A stretch of 64,000 nucleotides of DNA from Brachymonas wangyanguii. GTDB taxonomy: Bacteria > Pseudomonadota > Gammaproteobacteria > Burkholderiales > Burkholderiaceae_C. The position numbers and the translations under genes were made by a program. Shown here in pieces: positions 41,963 through 49,513 of this stretch. Under the pieces are notes generated by a model, which was given only the letters and a program-made list of their open reading frames with translations, was not told where the DNA came from and searched no databases. The stretch covers positions 1,488,001 through 1,552,000 of the forward strand of contig NZ_CP173677.1 of assembly GCF_045055315.1 (NCBI RefSeq), written 5' to 3'. The first letter of the stretch is position 1. Every line of letters begins with the position of its first letter.

Positions 41963-42484
41963 TCAGCCGGCCTGGCGCAGCTGGTGCTGTCGCACCTCCT
42001 GTGCAAACTTGTGGATGAACATCAGCTTGCGCACCCAGGTGCTGGCTGCCACATAGTCCTGCTGCTGGTCGATGGCCTCGGTAATCGCGGCTTCGGCAAT
42101 CTGGCGCTGCTGCTGCACGTCGTCTGCCAGTGCCTGCAGGGCCGGGGCGTCCTTGGCCTCTTCCAGCGCCTCGCGCCATTCCATCTGCTGCACCAGGAAA
42201 TCCGGCGGCATCGCGGTATTGCTCTCGGCCTGGATCGGTTCGCCGTTGAGCTCGCACAGGTAGGCACCACGCTCGAGCGGATCCTTCAGGCGCTGGTAGG
42301 CCTCGTTGATGCGCACCGCCCATTGCATGGCCATGCGCTGCATGGCCGGCCCTTCGGCGACAAAGCGGTCCGGATGGACCTCGCGCAGCAAGGCCTTTCG
42401 GGCATTGTCCAGCTGGGCCAGATCCTGGGAAAACTGCGTCGGCACGTTCAGCAGCTCGAAATCGGTAGATTGCAGATTGATCAT
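41963..42484 (-). CDS. hscB: Fe-S cluster assembly co-chaperone HscB (J-type)
   Basis: A 173-residue J-protein that brings IscU to HscA and stimulates its ATPase. The J-domain has the HPD motif in REVHPDRFVAEGPA; the C-terminal helical half binds IscU. The ATG (42482-42484) overlaps the stop of the 72-codon ORF upstream in an ATGA arrangement, so its translation is coupled to that small gene. Confidence 0.95.
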   Translation of the reverse strand: MINLQSTDFELLNVPTQFSQDLAQLDNARKALLREVHPDRFVAEGPAMQRMAMQWAVRINEAYQRLKDPLERGAYLCELNGEPIQAESNTAMPPDFLVQQMEWREALEEAKDAPALQALADDVQQQRQIAEAAITEAIDQQQDYVAASTWVRKLMFIHKFAQEVRQHQLRQAG

Positions 42485-42699
42485 GGATGCTCGCTCACGA
42501 CCGGCCGGCTGCGCATCGGTGCCGGCAGGTCATCAAAGGCTTCGAGTGGAGCCTCGACCTGCCAGACATCCACGCAGCAGCCACAGCCCTGGTTGTCAGA
42601 ACAGTGCAGGCTGGGCCCCCAGCGACGGAACCAGCGGTTGATCGCCAGGATCTCCGCCTCGTTGTCCAGCGTCACCGACACGGTGGCCCGGGCCTGCAT
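42481..42699 (-). CDS. Small Cys-rich protein inside the isc operon, unknown
   Basis: A 72-residue protein between iscA (6-nt gap) and hscB (ATGA overlap). It has four cysteines in a tight cluster, Cys33-x5-Cys39-x-Cys41-Cys42 (LHCSDNQGCGCCVDVW), preceded by NRWFRRWGPS. The rest is acidic/Pro-containing. Such a cluster could bind a metal or an Fe-S cluster, but no known ISC component (IscX, Fdx, IscA) looks like this. Translational coupling at the 3' end and tight spacing at the 5' end argue that it is a real gene. Function unknown. Confidence 0.78.
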   Translation of the reverse strand: MQARATVSVTLDNEAEILAINRWFRRWGPSLHCSDNQGCGCCVDVWQVEAPLEAFDDLPAPMRSRPVVSEHP

Positions 42700-42705
42700 G
42701 GTGAA

Positions 42706-43029
42706 TCAGACGCGGAAGCTTTCGCCGCAACCGCAGCGATCGCGTTCCCGCGGATTGAGGAACTTGAAGCCTTCGTTCAGGCCTTCGCGCACGTAATCGA
42801 GCTCGGTGCCATCGATATAGGCCAGGCTCTTGGGATCGACCAGTACCTTGACGCCGTGCTGCTCGAAGATCACGTCCTCGCTAGCAGGCTCGTCCACGTA
42901 CTCCAGCGTATAGGCCAGGCCGGAACAGCCAGTCGTCTTGATGCCCAGGCGCACACCCACGCCCTTGCCACGCTTGCTGAGCGAACGGTTGACATGTCGT
43001 GCCGCCGCTTCTGTCATCGTAATTGCCAT
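42706..43029 (-). CDS. iscA: Iron-sulfur cluster assembly protein IscA
   Basis: A 107-residue A-type carrier that accepts clusters or iron and passes them to apo-proteins. The three conserved Cys residues are in KTTGCSGLAYTLEY and RCGCGESF. The start at 43029 (MAITMTEAAARHV) has AAGGA and is the usual IscA N-terminus; a longer frame to 43065 is not conserved. It follows iscU by 56 nt. Confidence 0.96.
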   Translation of the reverse strand: MAITMTEAAARHVNRSLSKRGKGVGVRLGIKTTGCSGLAYTLEYVDEPASEDVIFEQHGVKVLVDPKSLAYIDGTELDYVREGLNEGFKFLNPRERDRCGCGESFRV

Positions 43030-43085
43030 GTCGGAAATTCCTTGCGAGCAGGTGCCAGCCGGCACCTGCGTTCAGCCGGGCACGC

Positions 43086-43472
43086 TCAGGCCTGGTGCTT
43101 CTGCTTGTAGTCGTTGACGGCGGCCTTGATGGCGTCTTCCGCCAGGATGGAGCAGTGCACCTTGACCGGCGGCAGCTCCAGCTCTTCGGCAATCTGGCTG
43201 TTCTTCAGCGCAGCGGCCTCGTCCAGCGTCTTGCCCTTGACCCATTCGGTCACCAGCGAGCTGCTGGCGATGGCGGAGCCACAACCATAGGTCTTGAAGC
43301 GTGCATCCTCGATCACGCCGGTCTGCGGGTTGACCTTGATCTGCAGCTTCATGACGTCGCCACAGGCCGGTGCGCCCACCATGCCGGTACCGACGGATTC
43401 GTCGCCCTTGTCAAAAGAGCCAACGTTGCGGGGGTTTTCGTAGTGGTCAACGACCTTGTCACTGTATGCCAT
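43086..43472 (-). CDS. iscU: Iron-sulfur cluster scaffold protein IscU
   Basis: A 128-residue scaffold on which clusters are assembled from IscS sulfur and iron. The three cluster Cys residues are in GAPACGDVM, TYGCGSAIASSS and VHCSILAEDA, with the Asp after the first and the LPPVK chaperone-recognition motif before the last. The start at 43472 has GGAGAAA. Its first 14 nt overlap the end of the secreted-protein ORF, so IscU translation initiates within that gene. Confidence 0.97.
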   Translation of the reverse strand: MAYSDKVVDHYENPRNVGSFDKGDESVGTGMVGAPACGDVMKLQIKVNPQTGVIEDARFKTYGCGSAIASSSLVTEWVKGKTLDEAAALKNSQIAEELELPPVKVHCSILAEDAIKAAVNDYKQKHQA

Positions 43473-43866
43473 TTCTTTTCTCCATGTATTGCGTGGACGA
43501 TATTGCTTCGTACTTGCGCCAGACACTGCCGCTACGATCGTCCCCGTAGCGATAGCTCATCCAGATCCGGTCACCGGACTTGTAGGCCAGTGTCTGGGGC
43601 AGCTTGTTCAGGTTCAGGCTGGCCCACAGGCTGTCACCAGCCTTGAACTGCTTGCGGCATTCCACATCGTTGCGCTGCGTGTTGTCGTCACGCACGCCCT
43701 GGATCTGGAACCGCACCACCAGCTCGGACAGCGGTTGTGCGCGCACCTCCTTGACCTGCCCCATCAGCAGGCAGGCCACCTGGGTGGAGGCCTGCGCCTG
43801 CAGCGGCAGCATGCTGACGGCCAGAGCGCCGGCCAGCAGCCAGGGAGTGGCGCGCCGGGCGGTCAT
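43459..43866 (-). CDS. Secreted protein translationally coupled between iscS and iscU, unknown
   Basis: A 135-residue protein with a clear Sec signal peptide (basic MTARRATPW, hydrophobic LLAGALAVSMLPL, cleavage expected after AQA at residue 26). The mature part has two cysteines (Cys32, Cys70) and beta-rich segments such as LVVRFQIQGV and GDRIWMSYRYGDD. The ATG overlaps the iscS stop by one base (TGATG), and the 3' end overlaps the iscU start by 14 nt. No family is recognised. An exported protein locked between the cytoplasmic desulfurase and scaffold genes is unusual; the two Cys could form a disulfide. Confidence 0.82.
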   Translation of the reverse strand: MTARRATPWLLAGALAVSMLPLQAQASTQVACLLMGQVKEVRAQPLSELVVRFQIQGVRDDNTQRNDVECRKQFKAGDSLWASLNLNKLPQTLAYKSGDRIWMSYRYGDDRSGSVWRKYEAISSTQYMEKRNGIQ

Positions 43867-45080
43867 CAGTGCGCCGCCCATTCGATGGCGTCCATGTCGA
43901 CGCCATCCAGGAACATTTCCCACAGCGGGCTCAGCTCGCGCAGCTTGGCCACGTTCTCGGTGATCTCGGCAATCGCGTGATCCACGTCGGCTTCGGTGGT
44001 GAAGCGGCCAAAGGACATGCGCAGGCTGCTATGGGCCAGTTCGTCGCTGCGACCCAGGGCGCGCAGCACATAGCTGGGCTCCAGGCTGGCGCTGGTACAG
44101 GCCGAGCCACTGGACACCGCCAGCGACTTCACGCCCATCATCAGCGATTCGCCTTCGACGAAGTTGAAGCTCATGTTCAGGATGTGCGGGATGCGGTTCG
44201 GCGTGTCACCGTTGACGAAGGACTGGTCAATCTTGCTCAGGCCGGTCAGCAGGCGCTGGTACAGCTTGTTGGCGTGTTCGCGATCCTGCTCCATCTCGGC
44301 CTTGGCCAGGCGGTAGGCCTCGCCCATGCCGACGATCTGGTGCGTGGCCAGCGTGCCGCTGCGCATGCCGCGTTCGTGGCCGCCACCGTGCATCTGCGCT
44401 TCCAGGCGGATGCGCGGCTTGCGACGCACGTACAGCGCGCCAATGCCCTTGGGGCCGTAGACCTTGTGCGAGGCCAGGCTCATCAGGTCGATCGGCATGG
44501 TCTGCACATCAATCGGCGTCTTGCCGGTGGCCTGGGCCGCGTCCACATGGAACACGATGCCCTTCTCGCGGCACAGCGTGCCGATGGCCTGGATGTCCTG
44601 GATCACGCCGATCTCGTTGTTCACGAACATCACGCTGATCAGGATGGTGTCGGGGCGGATTGCCGCCTTCAGCACGTCCAGGTCGATCAGGCCGTTTTCC
44701 TGCACGTCCAGATAGGTCACCTCAAAGCCCTGGCGCTCCAGCTCGCGCATGGTGTCCAGCACCGCCTTGTGTTCGGTCTTGACCGTGATCAGGTGCTTGC
44801 CGCGGCTCTTGTAGAACTGGGCCGCGCCCTTGATCGCCAGGTTGTCGGATTCGGTAGCGCCGCTGGTCCAGATGATTTCACGCGCATCGGCGTTGATCAG
44901 CGCAGCGACCTGCTCGCGGGCGTTGTCCACCGCGTCTTCGGCTTCCCAGCCCCAGGCGTGGCTGCGCGACGCCGGGTTGCCGTAGTGCTCGGCCAGCCAA
45001 GGGATCATGGCCTCGGCCACACGGGGATCAACCGGGGTGGTCGCGGCGTAGTCCAGATAGATCGGGTATTGCTTGCTCAT
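43866..45080 (-). CDS. iscS: Cysteine desulfurase IscS
   Basis: A 404-residue PLP enzyme that removes sulfur from cysteine as a persulfide for cluster and tRNA thiolation pathways. The PLP Lys is in DLMSLASHKVYGPKGIGALY and the mobile-loop active Cys is in AVSSGSACTSASLEPSYVLRALG. The N-terminus YLDYAATTPVDPRVAE and the C-terminal LSPLWEMFLDGVDMDAIEWAAH match the family at full length. It follows iscR by 25 nt and shares one base with the downstream secreted-protein gene. Confidence 0.97.
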   Translation of the reverse strand: MSKQYPIYLDYAATTPVDPRVAEAMIPWLAEHYGNPASRSHAWGWEAEDAVDNAREQVAALINADAREIIWTSGATESDNLAIKGAAQFYKSRGKHLITVKTEHKAVLDTMRELERQGFEVTYLDVQENGLIDLDVLKAAIRPDTILISVMFVNNEIGVIQDIQAIGTLCREKGIVFHVDAAQATGKTPIDVQTMPIDLMSLASHKVYGPKGIGALYVRRKPRIRLEAQMHGGGHERGMRSGTLATHQIVGMGEAYRLAKAEMEQDREHANKLYQRLLTGLSKIDQSFVNGDTPNRIPHILNMSFNFVEGESLMMGVKSLAVSSGSACTSASLEPSYVLRALGRSDELAHSSLRMSFGRFTTEADVDHAIAEITENVAKLRELSPLWEMFLDGVDMDAIEWAAH

Positions 45081-45105
45081 GATGGGTCTAGATCTGTTGG
45101 ATGGT

Positions 45106-45645
45106 TTACTTGGAAATCGGGGTGGTGCCCAAAGCGAACACCGAGTTGGGTGCGTTGACGCGCAGCGGCTTGATCACCGGCGTGCTGGAAATCGCGCGCT
45201 TGATGATCGGCTTGTCCTCGACCTGCACTCCCCTGGCGATCTGCTCGTCCACCAGCTTCTGCAGGCTGACCGAGCGCAGGAAGTCGAGCATGCGCTCGTT
45301 CAGGCTGGTCCACAGGTCGTGGGTCATGCACGGACCGGTATGTTCACCGCGGCAATTGCTCTTGCCGCCGCAGCTGGTGGCGTCGAGCTGTTCGTCTACC
45401 GACACCACGATGTCGGCCACCGTGATGTCCTGCGCCTTGCGCGCCAGCGAATAGCCGCCGCCCGGGCCACGGGTGGATTCCACCAGTTCGTGGCGACGCA
45501 GCTTGCCAAACAGCTGTTCCAGATAGGACAGCGAAATTTGCTGGCGCTGGCTGATCGCGGCCAGCGTTACCGGGCCACTGGACTGGCGCAGGGCCAGGTC
45601 GATCATGGCAGTAACGGCGAAGCGTCCCTTGGTCGTGAGTCGCAT
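45106..45645 (-). CDS. iscR: Fe-S responsive transcriptional regulator IscR
   Basis: A 179-residue Rrf2-family repressor that senses cluster supply with a [2Fe-2S] cluster. The winged helix reads MRLTTKGRFAVTAMIDLALR...SLSYLEQLFGKLR; cluster ligands are Cys92, Cys98 and Cys106 with a nearby His (MTH). The spacing between the last two Cys is two residues longer than in E. coli (92/98/104). ATG at 45645 has AGAGG. It heads the isc operon and probably represses it through the site at 45694-45718. Confidence 0.95.
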   Translation of the reverse strand: MRLTTKGRFAVTAMIDLALRQSSGPVTLAAISQRQQISLSYLEQLFGKLRRHELVESTRGPGGGYSLARKAQDITVADIVVSVDEQLDATSCGGKSNCRGEHTGPCMTHDLWTSLNERMLDFLRSVSLQKLVDEQIARGVQVEDKPIIKRAISSTPVIKPLRVNAPNSVFALGTTPISK

Positions 45646-45693
45646 GGTCTGGTACCTCTTCAATCGTTCCTTGAAAGGACCCGGGAAGGTCGA

Positions 45694-45719
45694 TATCCCG
45701 AGTAATTGTGTCGAGTATA
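45694..45719 (-). promoter_or_regulatory. Candidate IscR type-1 site overlapping the isc promoter
   Basis: The 25 bases at 45694-45718 (CCCGAGTAA...GTGTCGAGTAT in outline) match about 19 of 25 positions of the remembered type-1 consensus ATASYYGACTRWWWYAGTCRRSTAT. The minus-strand TATACT (complement of 45714-45719) is a good -10 box, so a bound IscR would block RNA polymerase. It lies 48-74 nt before the iscR start. Confidence 0.6.
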
Positions 45720-45783
45720 GCAGATAACCATACATCCCACTAGGACAAAGGGATGGTTTTGCCTGATGGAAACGATAAAAATT

Positions 45784-47880
45784 TCAAATCACACTGTCGC
45801 GTGCTGCTCCGCCCAGCACACGCTCGCGCAAGGCCGCCAGCTGATCGCGCGTACGCGCCGCCTGCTCGAACTCCAGATTCTTCGCGTGCTCCAGCATCTG
45901 CTTCTCCAGACGCTTGATTTCCTTGGACAAATCCTTTTCGCTGACGTCCTCGACATAGGCGCGCTGCAATTCCTGCTGCTGTGCCGCCTTGCTCGCCTTC
46001 TCGCTATAGACGCCATCGATCAGGTCGCGTACCTTCTTCACCACACTGCGCGGCGTGATGCCATGCTCCAGGTTGTGCGCCAGCTGCTTCTCTCGGCGGC
46101 GGCCGGTTTCCGACATGGCGCGCTGCATGCTGTCGGTAATGCGGTCGGCATACAGGATTGCCTTGCCGTTGACGTTGCGCGCGGCGCGGCCAATGGTCTG
46201 GATCAGGCTGCGTTCAGAGCGCAGGAAGCCTTCCTTGTCGGCGTCCAGGATCGCCACCAGGGAGACCTCGGGAATATCCAGGCCTTCCCGCAGCAGGTTG
46301 ATACCGACCAGCACGTCAAACTCGCCCAGCCGCAGGTCGCGCAGGATCTCCACCCGTTCCACCGTATCGATATCGCTGTGCAGGTAGCGCACGCGCACGC
46401 CGTTCTCGGCCAGGTAATCGGTCAGCTGCTCGGCCATGCGCTTGGTCAGCGTGGTAATCAGCACGCGATCGCCCTGCTCCACGCGCAGGCGGATTTCCTG
46501 CAGCACGTCATCGACCTGGTGCGTGGCAGGCCGCACTTCCACTTCCGGGTCCACCAGGCCGGTCGGGCGCACCACCTGCTCCACCACCTGGCCGGAATGG
46601 GTTTTCTCGTAATCGGCCGGCGTGGCCGAGACAAACACCACCTGGCGCATCTTGCCTTCGAATTCCTCGAACTTGAGCGGCCGATTGTCCAGCGCGCTCG
46701 GTAGCCGGAAGCCGTAATCGACCAGGGTCTGCTTGCGCGAACGGTCACCGTTGTACATGCCGCCGAGCTGGCCGATCATGTTGTGGCTCTCGTCCAGGAA
46801 CATCAGGCTGTCGGGCGGCAGGTAATCGGTCAGCGTGGACGGTGCCTCGCCCGGCGCAGTACCGGCCAGGTGGCGCGAGTAGTTCTCAATGCCCTTGCAG
46901 TGCCCCACTTCGGACAGCATTTCCAGATCAAAGCGGGTGCGCTGCTCCAGCCGCTGCGCTTCCACCAGCTTGCCCTCTTCATAAAAGAAGGCGAGCCGCT
47001 CCTTCAGCTCTTCCTTGATGGTTTCGACTGCCGCCAGCACCTGCTCGCGCGGCGTCACGTAATGGCTGCTCGGGTAGACGGTAAAGCGTGCCAGCCGCTG
47101 GCGCACCTTGCCGGTGAGCGGATCGAACAGCTGCAGCGTCTCGATCTCGTCGTCAAACAATTCGATGCGCAGGGCCAGTTCGCTGTGCTCCGCCGGAAAC
47201 ACGTCGATGGTGTCGCCGCGCACGCGGAACTTGCCGCGCGTGAACTCCATCTCGTTGCGCTGGTACTGCATGCGCACCAGCTGCGCGATTACCTCGCGCT
47301 GGCTGTAGGTATCGCCCTCGCGCAGCGTCATGATCATGCGGTGGTAGCTTTCCGGCTTGCCGATACCGTAGATCGCCGACACGGTGGCCACGATCACCAC
47401 GTCACGCCGCTCCAGCAGGCTCTTGGTGCAGCTCAGTCGCATCTGCTCGATATGCTCGTTGATCGCGCTGTCCTTCTCGATGAACAGGTCGCGCTGCGGC
47501 ACATAGGCTTCGGGCTGGTAGTAGTCGTAATAGCTGACGAAATATTCCACCGCATTCTTCGGAAAGAACTCGCGGAACTCGCTATAGAGCTGCGCCGCCA
47601 GCGTCTTGTTCGGCGCAAACACGATCGCCGGCCGGCCGAGCTGGGCGATCACGTTGGCCATGGTGTAGGTCTTGCCGGAGCCTGTCACGCCCAGCAGCGT
47701 CTGGTAGGCCTCGCCATCACGGACCCCTTCCACCAGGCCGGCAATCGCCGTCGGCTGGTCACCCGCCGGCGGATAGGGCTGGAACAGCTGGAACGGGGAA
47801 TCGGGATAGGACACAAAGCTGCCCTGGGGCGCTTGTGCCGTATTGGCGTCGGGCAGATCGGGCTTGGGAGAAACAGGCAT
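45784..47880 (-). CDS. uvrB: Excinuclease ABC subunit B
   Basis: A 698-residue helicase-like subunit of nucleotide excision repair, which loads on damage with UvrA and then recruits UvrC. Walker A is GVTGSGKTYT, the damage-probing beta-hairpin is YYDYYQPEAYVPQRDLFIEKD-like, DEAH-type motif is LDESHNMIGQ, and motif VI is QTIGRAARNVNGKAI. The C-terminal UVR domain (EIKRLEKQMLEHAKNLEFEQAA) binds UvrC. The start ATG at 47880 gives a 20-odd residue N-terminal extension before the conserved SPFQLFQPYPPAGDQPTAI. The frame stays open much further upstream, antisense to the aminotransferase, and this part is not coding. Confidence 0.96.
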   Translation of the reverse strand: MPVSPKPDLPDANTAQAPQGSFVSYPDSPFQLFQPYPPAGDQPTAIAGLVEGVRDGEAYQTLLGVTGSGKTYTMANVIAQLGRPAIVFAPNKTLAAQLYSEFREFFPKNAVEYFVSYYDYYQPEAYVPQRDLFIEKDSAINEHIEQMRLSCTKSLLERRDVVIVATVSAIYGIGKPESYHRMIMTLREGDTYSQREVIAQLVRMQYQRNEMEFTRGKFRVRGDTIDVFPAEHSELALRIELFDDEIETLQLFDPLTGKVRQRLARFTVYPSSHYVTPREQVLAAVETIKEELKERLAFFYEEGKLVEAQRLEQRTRFDLEMLSEVGHCKGIENYSRHLAGTAPGEAPSTLTDYLPPDSLMFLDESHNMIGQLGGMYNGDRSRKQTLVDYGFRLPSALDNRPLKFEEFEGKMRQVVFVSATPADYEKTHSGQVVEQVVRPTGLVDPEVEVRPATHQVDDVLQEIRLRVEQGDRVLITTLTKRMAEQLTDYLAENGVRVRYLHSDIDTVERVEILRDLRLGEFDVLVGINLLREGLDIPEVSLVAILDADKEGFLRSERSLIQTIGRAARNVNGKAILYADRITDSMQRAMSETGRRREKQLAHNLEHGITPRSVVKKVRDLIDGVYSEKASKAAQQQELQRAYVEDVSEKDLSKEIKRLEKQMLEHAKNLEFEQAARTRDQLAALRERVLGGAARDSVI

Positions 47881-48072
47881 GGCACGGCAGATGGGGACGA
47901 AACCAGCAATGTAAAGCATGGCCGGCGCTCCAGCCAGCGCAAAGAAATTCATCTCCATGCCGGCGCCACGCCCTACAATGGAATGTTGTGTCTGCCGCTG
48001 GCTGAAACGGCCTGCCCGGCACACCCGTTTTGCCTGCACACCACGGCACTTTTCATCCACCAGAGGTAAACC

Positions 48073-49269
48073 ATGTCCCTTTTTTCCGCCGTCGAAATGG
48101 CCCCGCGCGATCCGATCCTGGGCCTGAACGAACAATTTGGCGCCGACACCAACCCCAGCAAGACGAATCTGGGCGTGGGCGTGTACTTTGACGACAACGG
48201 CAAGCTGCCGCTGCTGGAATGCGTGCAGATCGCCGAACAGCGCCTGATGGAAAAAAAGGCCGCGCGCGGCTACCTGCCGATCGACGGCCTGGCCGCCTAT
48301 GACAGCGCGGTCAAGGGCCTGGTTTTCGGTGCCGACAGCGAAGTCGTGCAAAGCGGCCGTGTCTCCACCGTGCAGGCCCTGGGCGGTACCGGCGGCTTGA
48401 AGATCGGCGCCGACTTCCTGAAAAAGCTCAATCCCGATGCCAAGGTGCTGATCAGCGATCCGAGCTGGGAAAACCACCGCGCCCTGTTCACCAATGCCGG
48501 CTTCACCGTCGAGACCTATGCCTACTACGATGCCGACAAGCGTGGCATCAACTTTGACGGCATGCTGGCCAGCCTGAACGCCGCACCCGCCGGCACCGTC
48601 GTGGTGCTGCACGCCTGCTGCCACAACCCGACCGGCTACGACCTGACCGCCGCCCAGTGGGATCAGGTGGTTGACGTGGTCAAGAACAAGAACCTGGTCG
48701 CCTTCCTCGACATGGCCTACCAGGGCTTTGGTGCCGGCATTGCCGAAGATGGCGCCGTGATCGGCAAGTTCGTTGCGGCCGGCCTGCAGTTCTTCGTCTC
48801 TACCTCCTTCAGCAAGAGCTTCAGCCTGTACGGCGAGCGCGTTGGTGCCCTGAGCGTGGTCAGCGCCAGCAAGGAAGAAGCCGCCCGCGTCATGAGCCAG
48901 CTCAAGATCGTGATCCGCACCAACTACAGCAACCCGCCGACGCACGGCGGCAGCGTCGTCGCCATCGTGCTGAATGACCCGGAACTGCGCGCCCTGTGGG
49001 AAAAGGAGCTGGGTGAAATGCGCGTACGCATCAAGCAGATGCGCCAGGCGCTGGTTGACGGCCTGAAAGCCGCCGGCGTACAGCAGGACGTGTCCTTCAT
49101 CACCACCCAGGTCGGCATGTTCAGCTACTCCGGCCTGAACAAGGACCAGATGGTACGCCTGCGCAACGAGTTTGGCGTCTACGGCACCGACACTGGCCGC
49201 ATGTGCGTGGCGGCACTCAACAGCCAGAACATCGGCCATGTCTGCAACAGCATCGCCCAGGTGATCTGA
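48073..49269 (+). CDS. tyrB: Aromatic amino acid / aspartate aminotransferase
   Basis: A 398-residue class I PLP aminotransferase of the AspC/TyrB type. The PLP Lys is in STSFSKSFSLYGERVGAL; the N-terminus FSAVEMAPRDPILGLNEQFGAD and the CHNPTGYDLT motif are typical. It exchanges amino groups between aromatic or acidic amino acids and 2-oxoglutarate; TyrB versus AspC specificity is not certain. It is divergent from uvrB and ends at a strong terminator. Confidence 0.93.
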   Translation: MSLFSAVEMAPRDPILGLNEQFGADTNPSKTNLGVGVYFDDNGKLPLLECVQIAEQRLMEKKAARGYLPIDGLAAYDSAVKGLVFGADSEVVQSGRVSTVQALGGTGGLKIGADFLKKLNPDAKVLISDPSWENHRALFTNAGFTVETYAYYDADKRGINFDGMLASLNAAPAGTVVVLHACCHNPTGYDLTAAQWDQVVDVVKNKNLVAFLDMAYQGFGAGIAEDGAVIGKFVAAGLQFFVSTSFSKSFSLYGERVGALSVVSASKEEAARVMSQLKIVIRTNYSNPPTHGGSVVAIVLNDPELRALWEKELGEMRVRIKQMRQALVDGLKAAGVQQDVSFITTQVGMFSYSGLNKDQMVRLRNEFGVYGTDTGRMCVAALNSQNIGHVCNSIAQVI

Positions 49270-49285
49270 TCGCATCACGCCAGTC

Positions 49286-49315
49286 AAGCCACTCCAGCCG
49301 GAGTGGCTTTTTTTT
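49286..49315 (+). terminator. Intrinsic terminator after tyrB
   Basis: AAGCCACTCC (49286-49295), loop AGCC, GGAGTGGCTT (49300-49309), then a T-run to 49315. Confidence 0.92.
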
Positions 49316-49479
49316 GTATACAGACAACACTCTGGCGCATCTTGACATGCGTCATGCAACTTACTTCTCTAGGGAATATCCTTATGTTCCCGAGTAATAG
49401 CAGGCGCAAAATGACTTGTTGAGGTCATTTAGCACGACCGTTTGTTCGTTGAAGCAGCCAGCATAAGCTGTTACCATTG

Positions 49480-49493
49480 TTGCACTGCAGCAA
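49480..49493 (+). promoter_or_regulatory. Possible PhaR-like site before the PHB depolymerase gene
   Basis: TTGCACTGCAGCAA lies 20 nt before the start codon and has TTGC/GCAA arms around a CTGCAG core. TGC/GCA-type repeats are the kind of element used by the PHB regulator PhaR. The arms are short and I hold this loosely. Confidence 0.3.
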
Positions 49494-49513
49494 AAAAGAA
49501 ACAGGGAATCACC

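Noticed and set aside
47881..49359. Apparent N-terminal extension of UvrB of nearly 500 residues
   Set aside because: It runs antisense through the aminotransferase gene; conserved UvrB sequence begins just after 47880.
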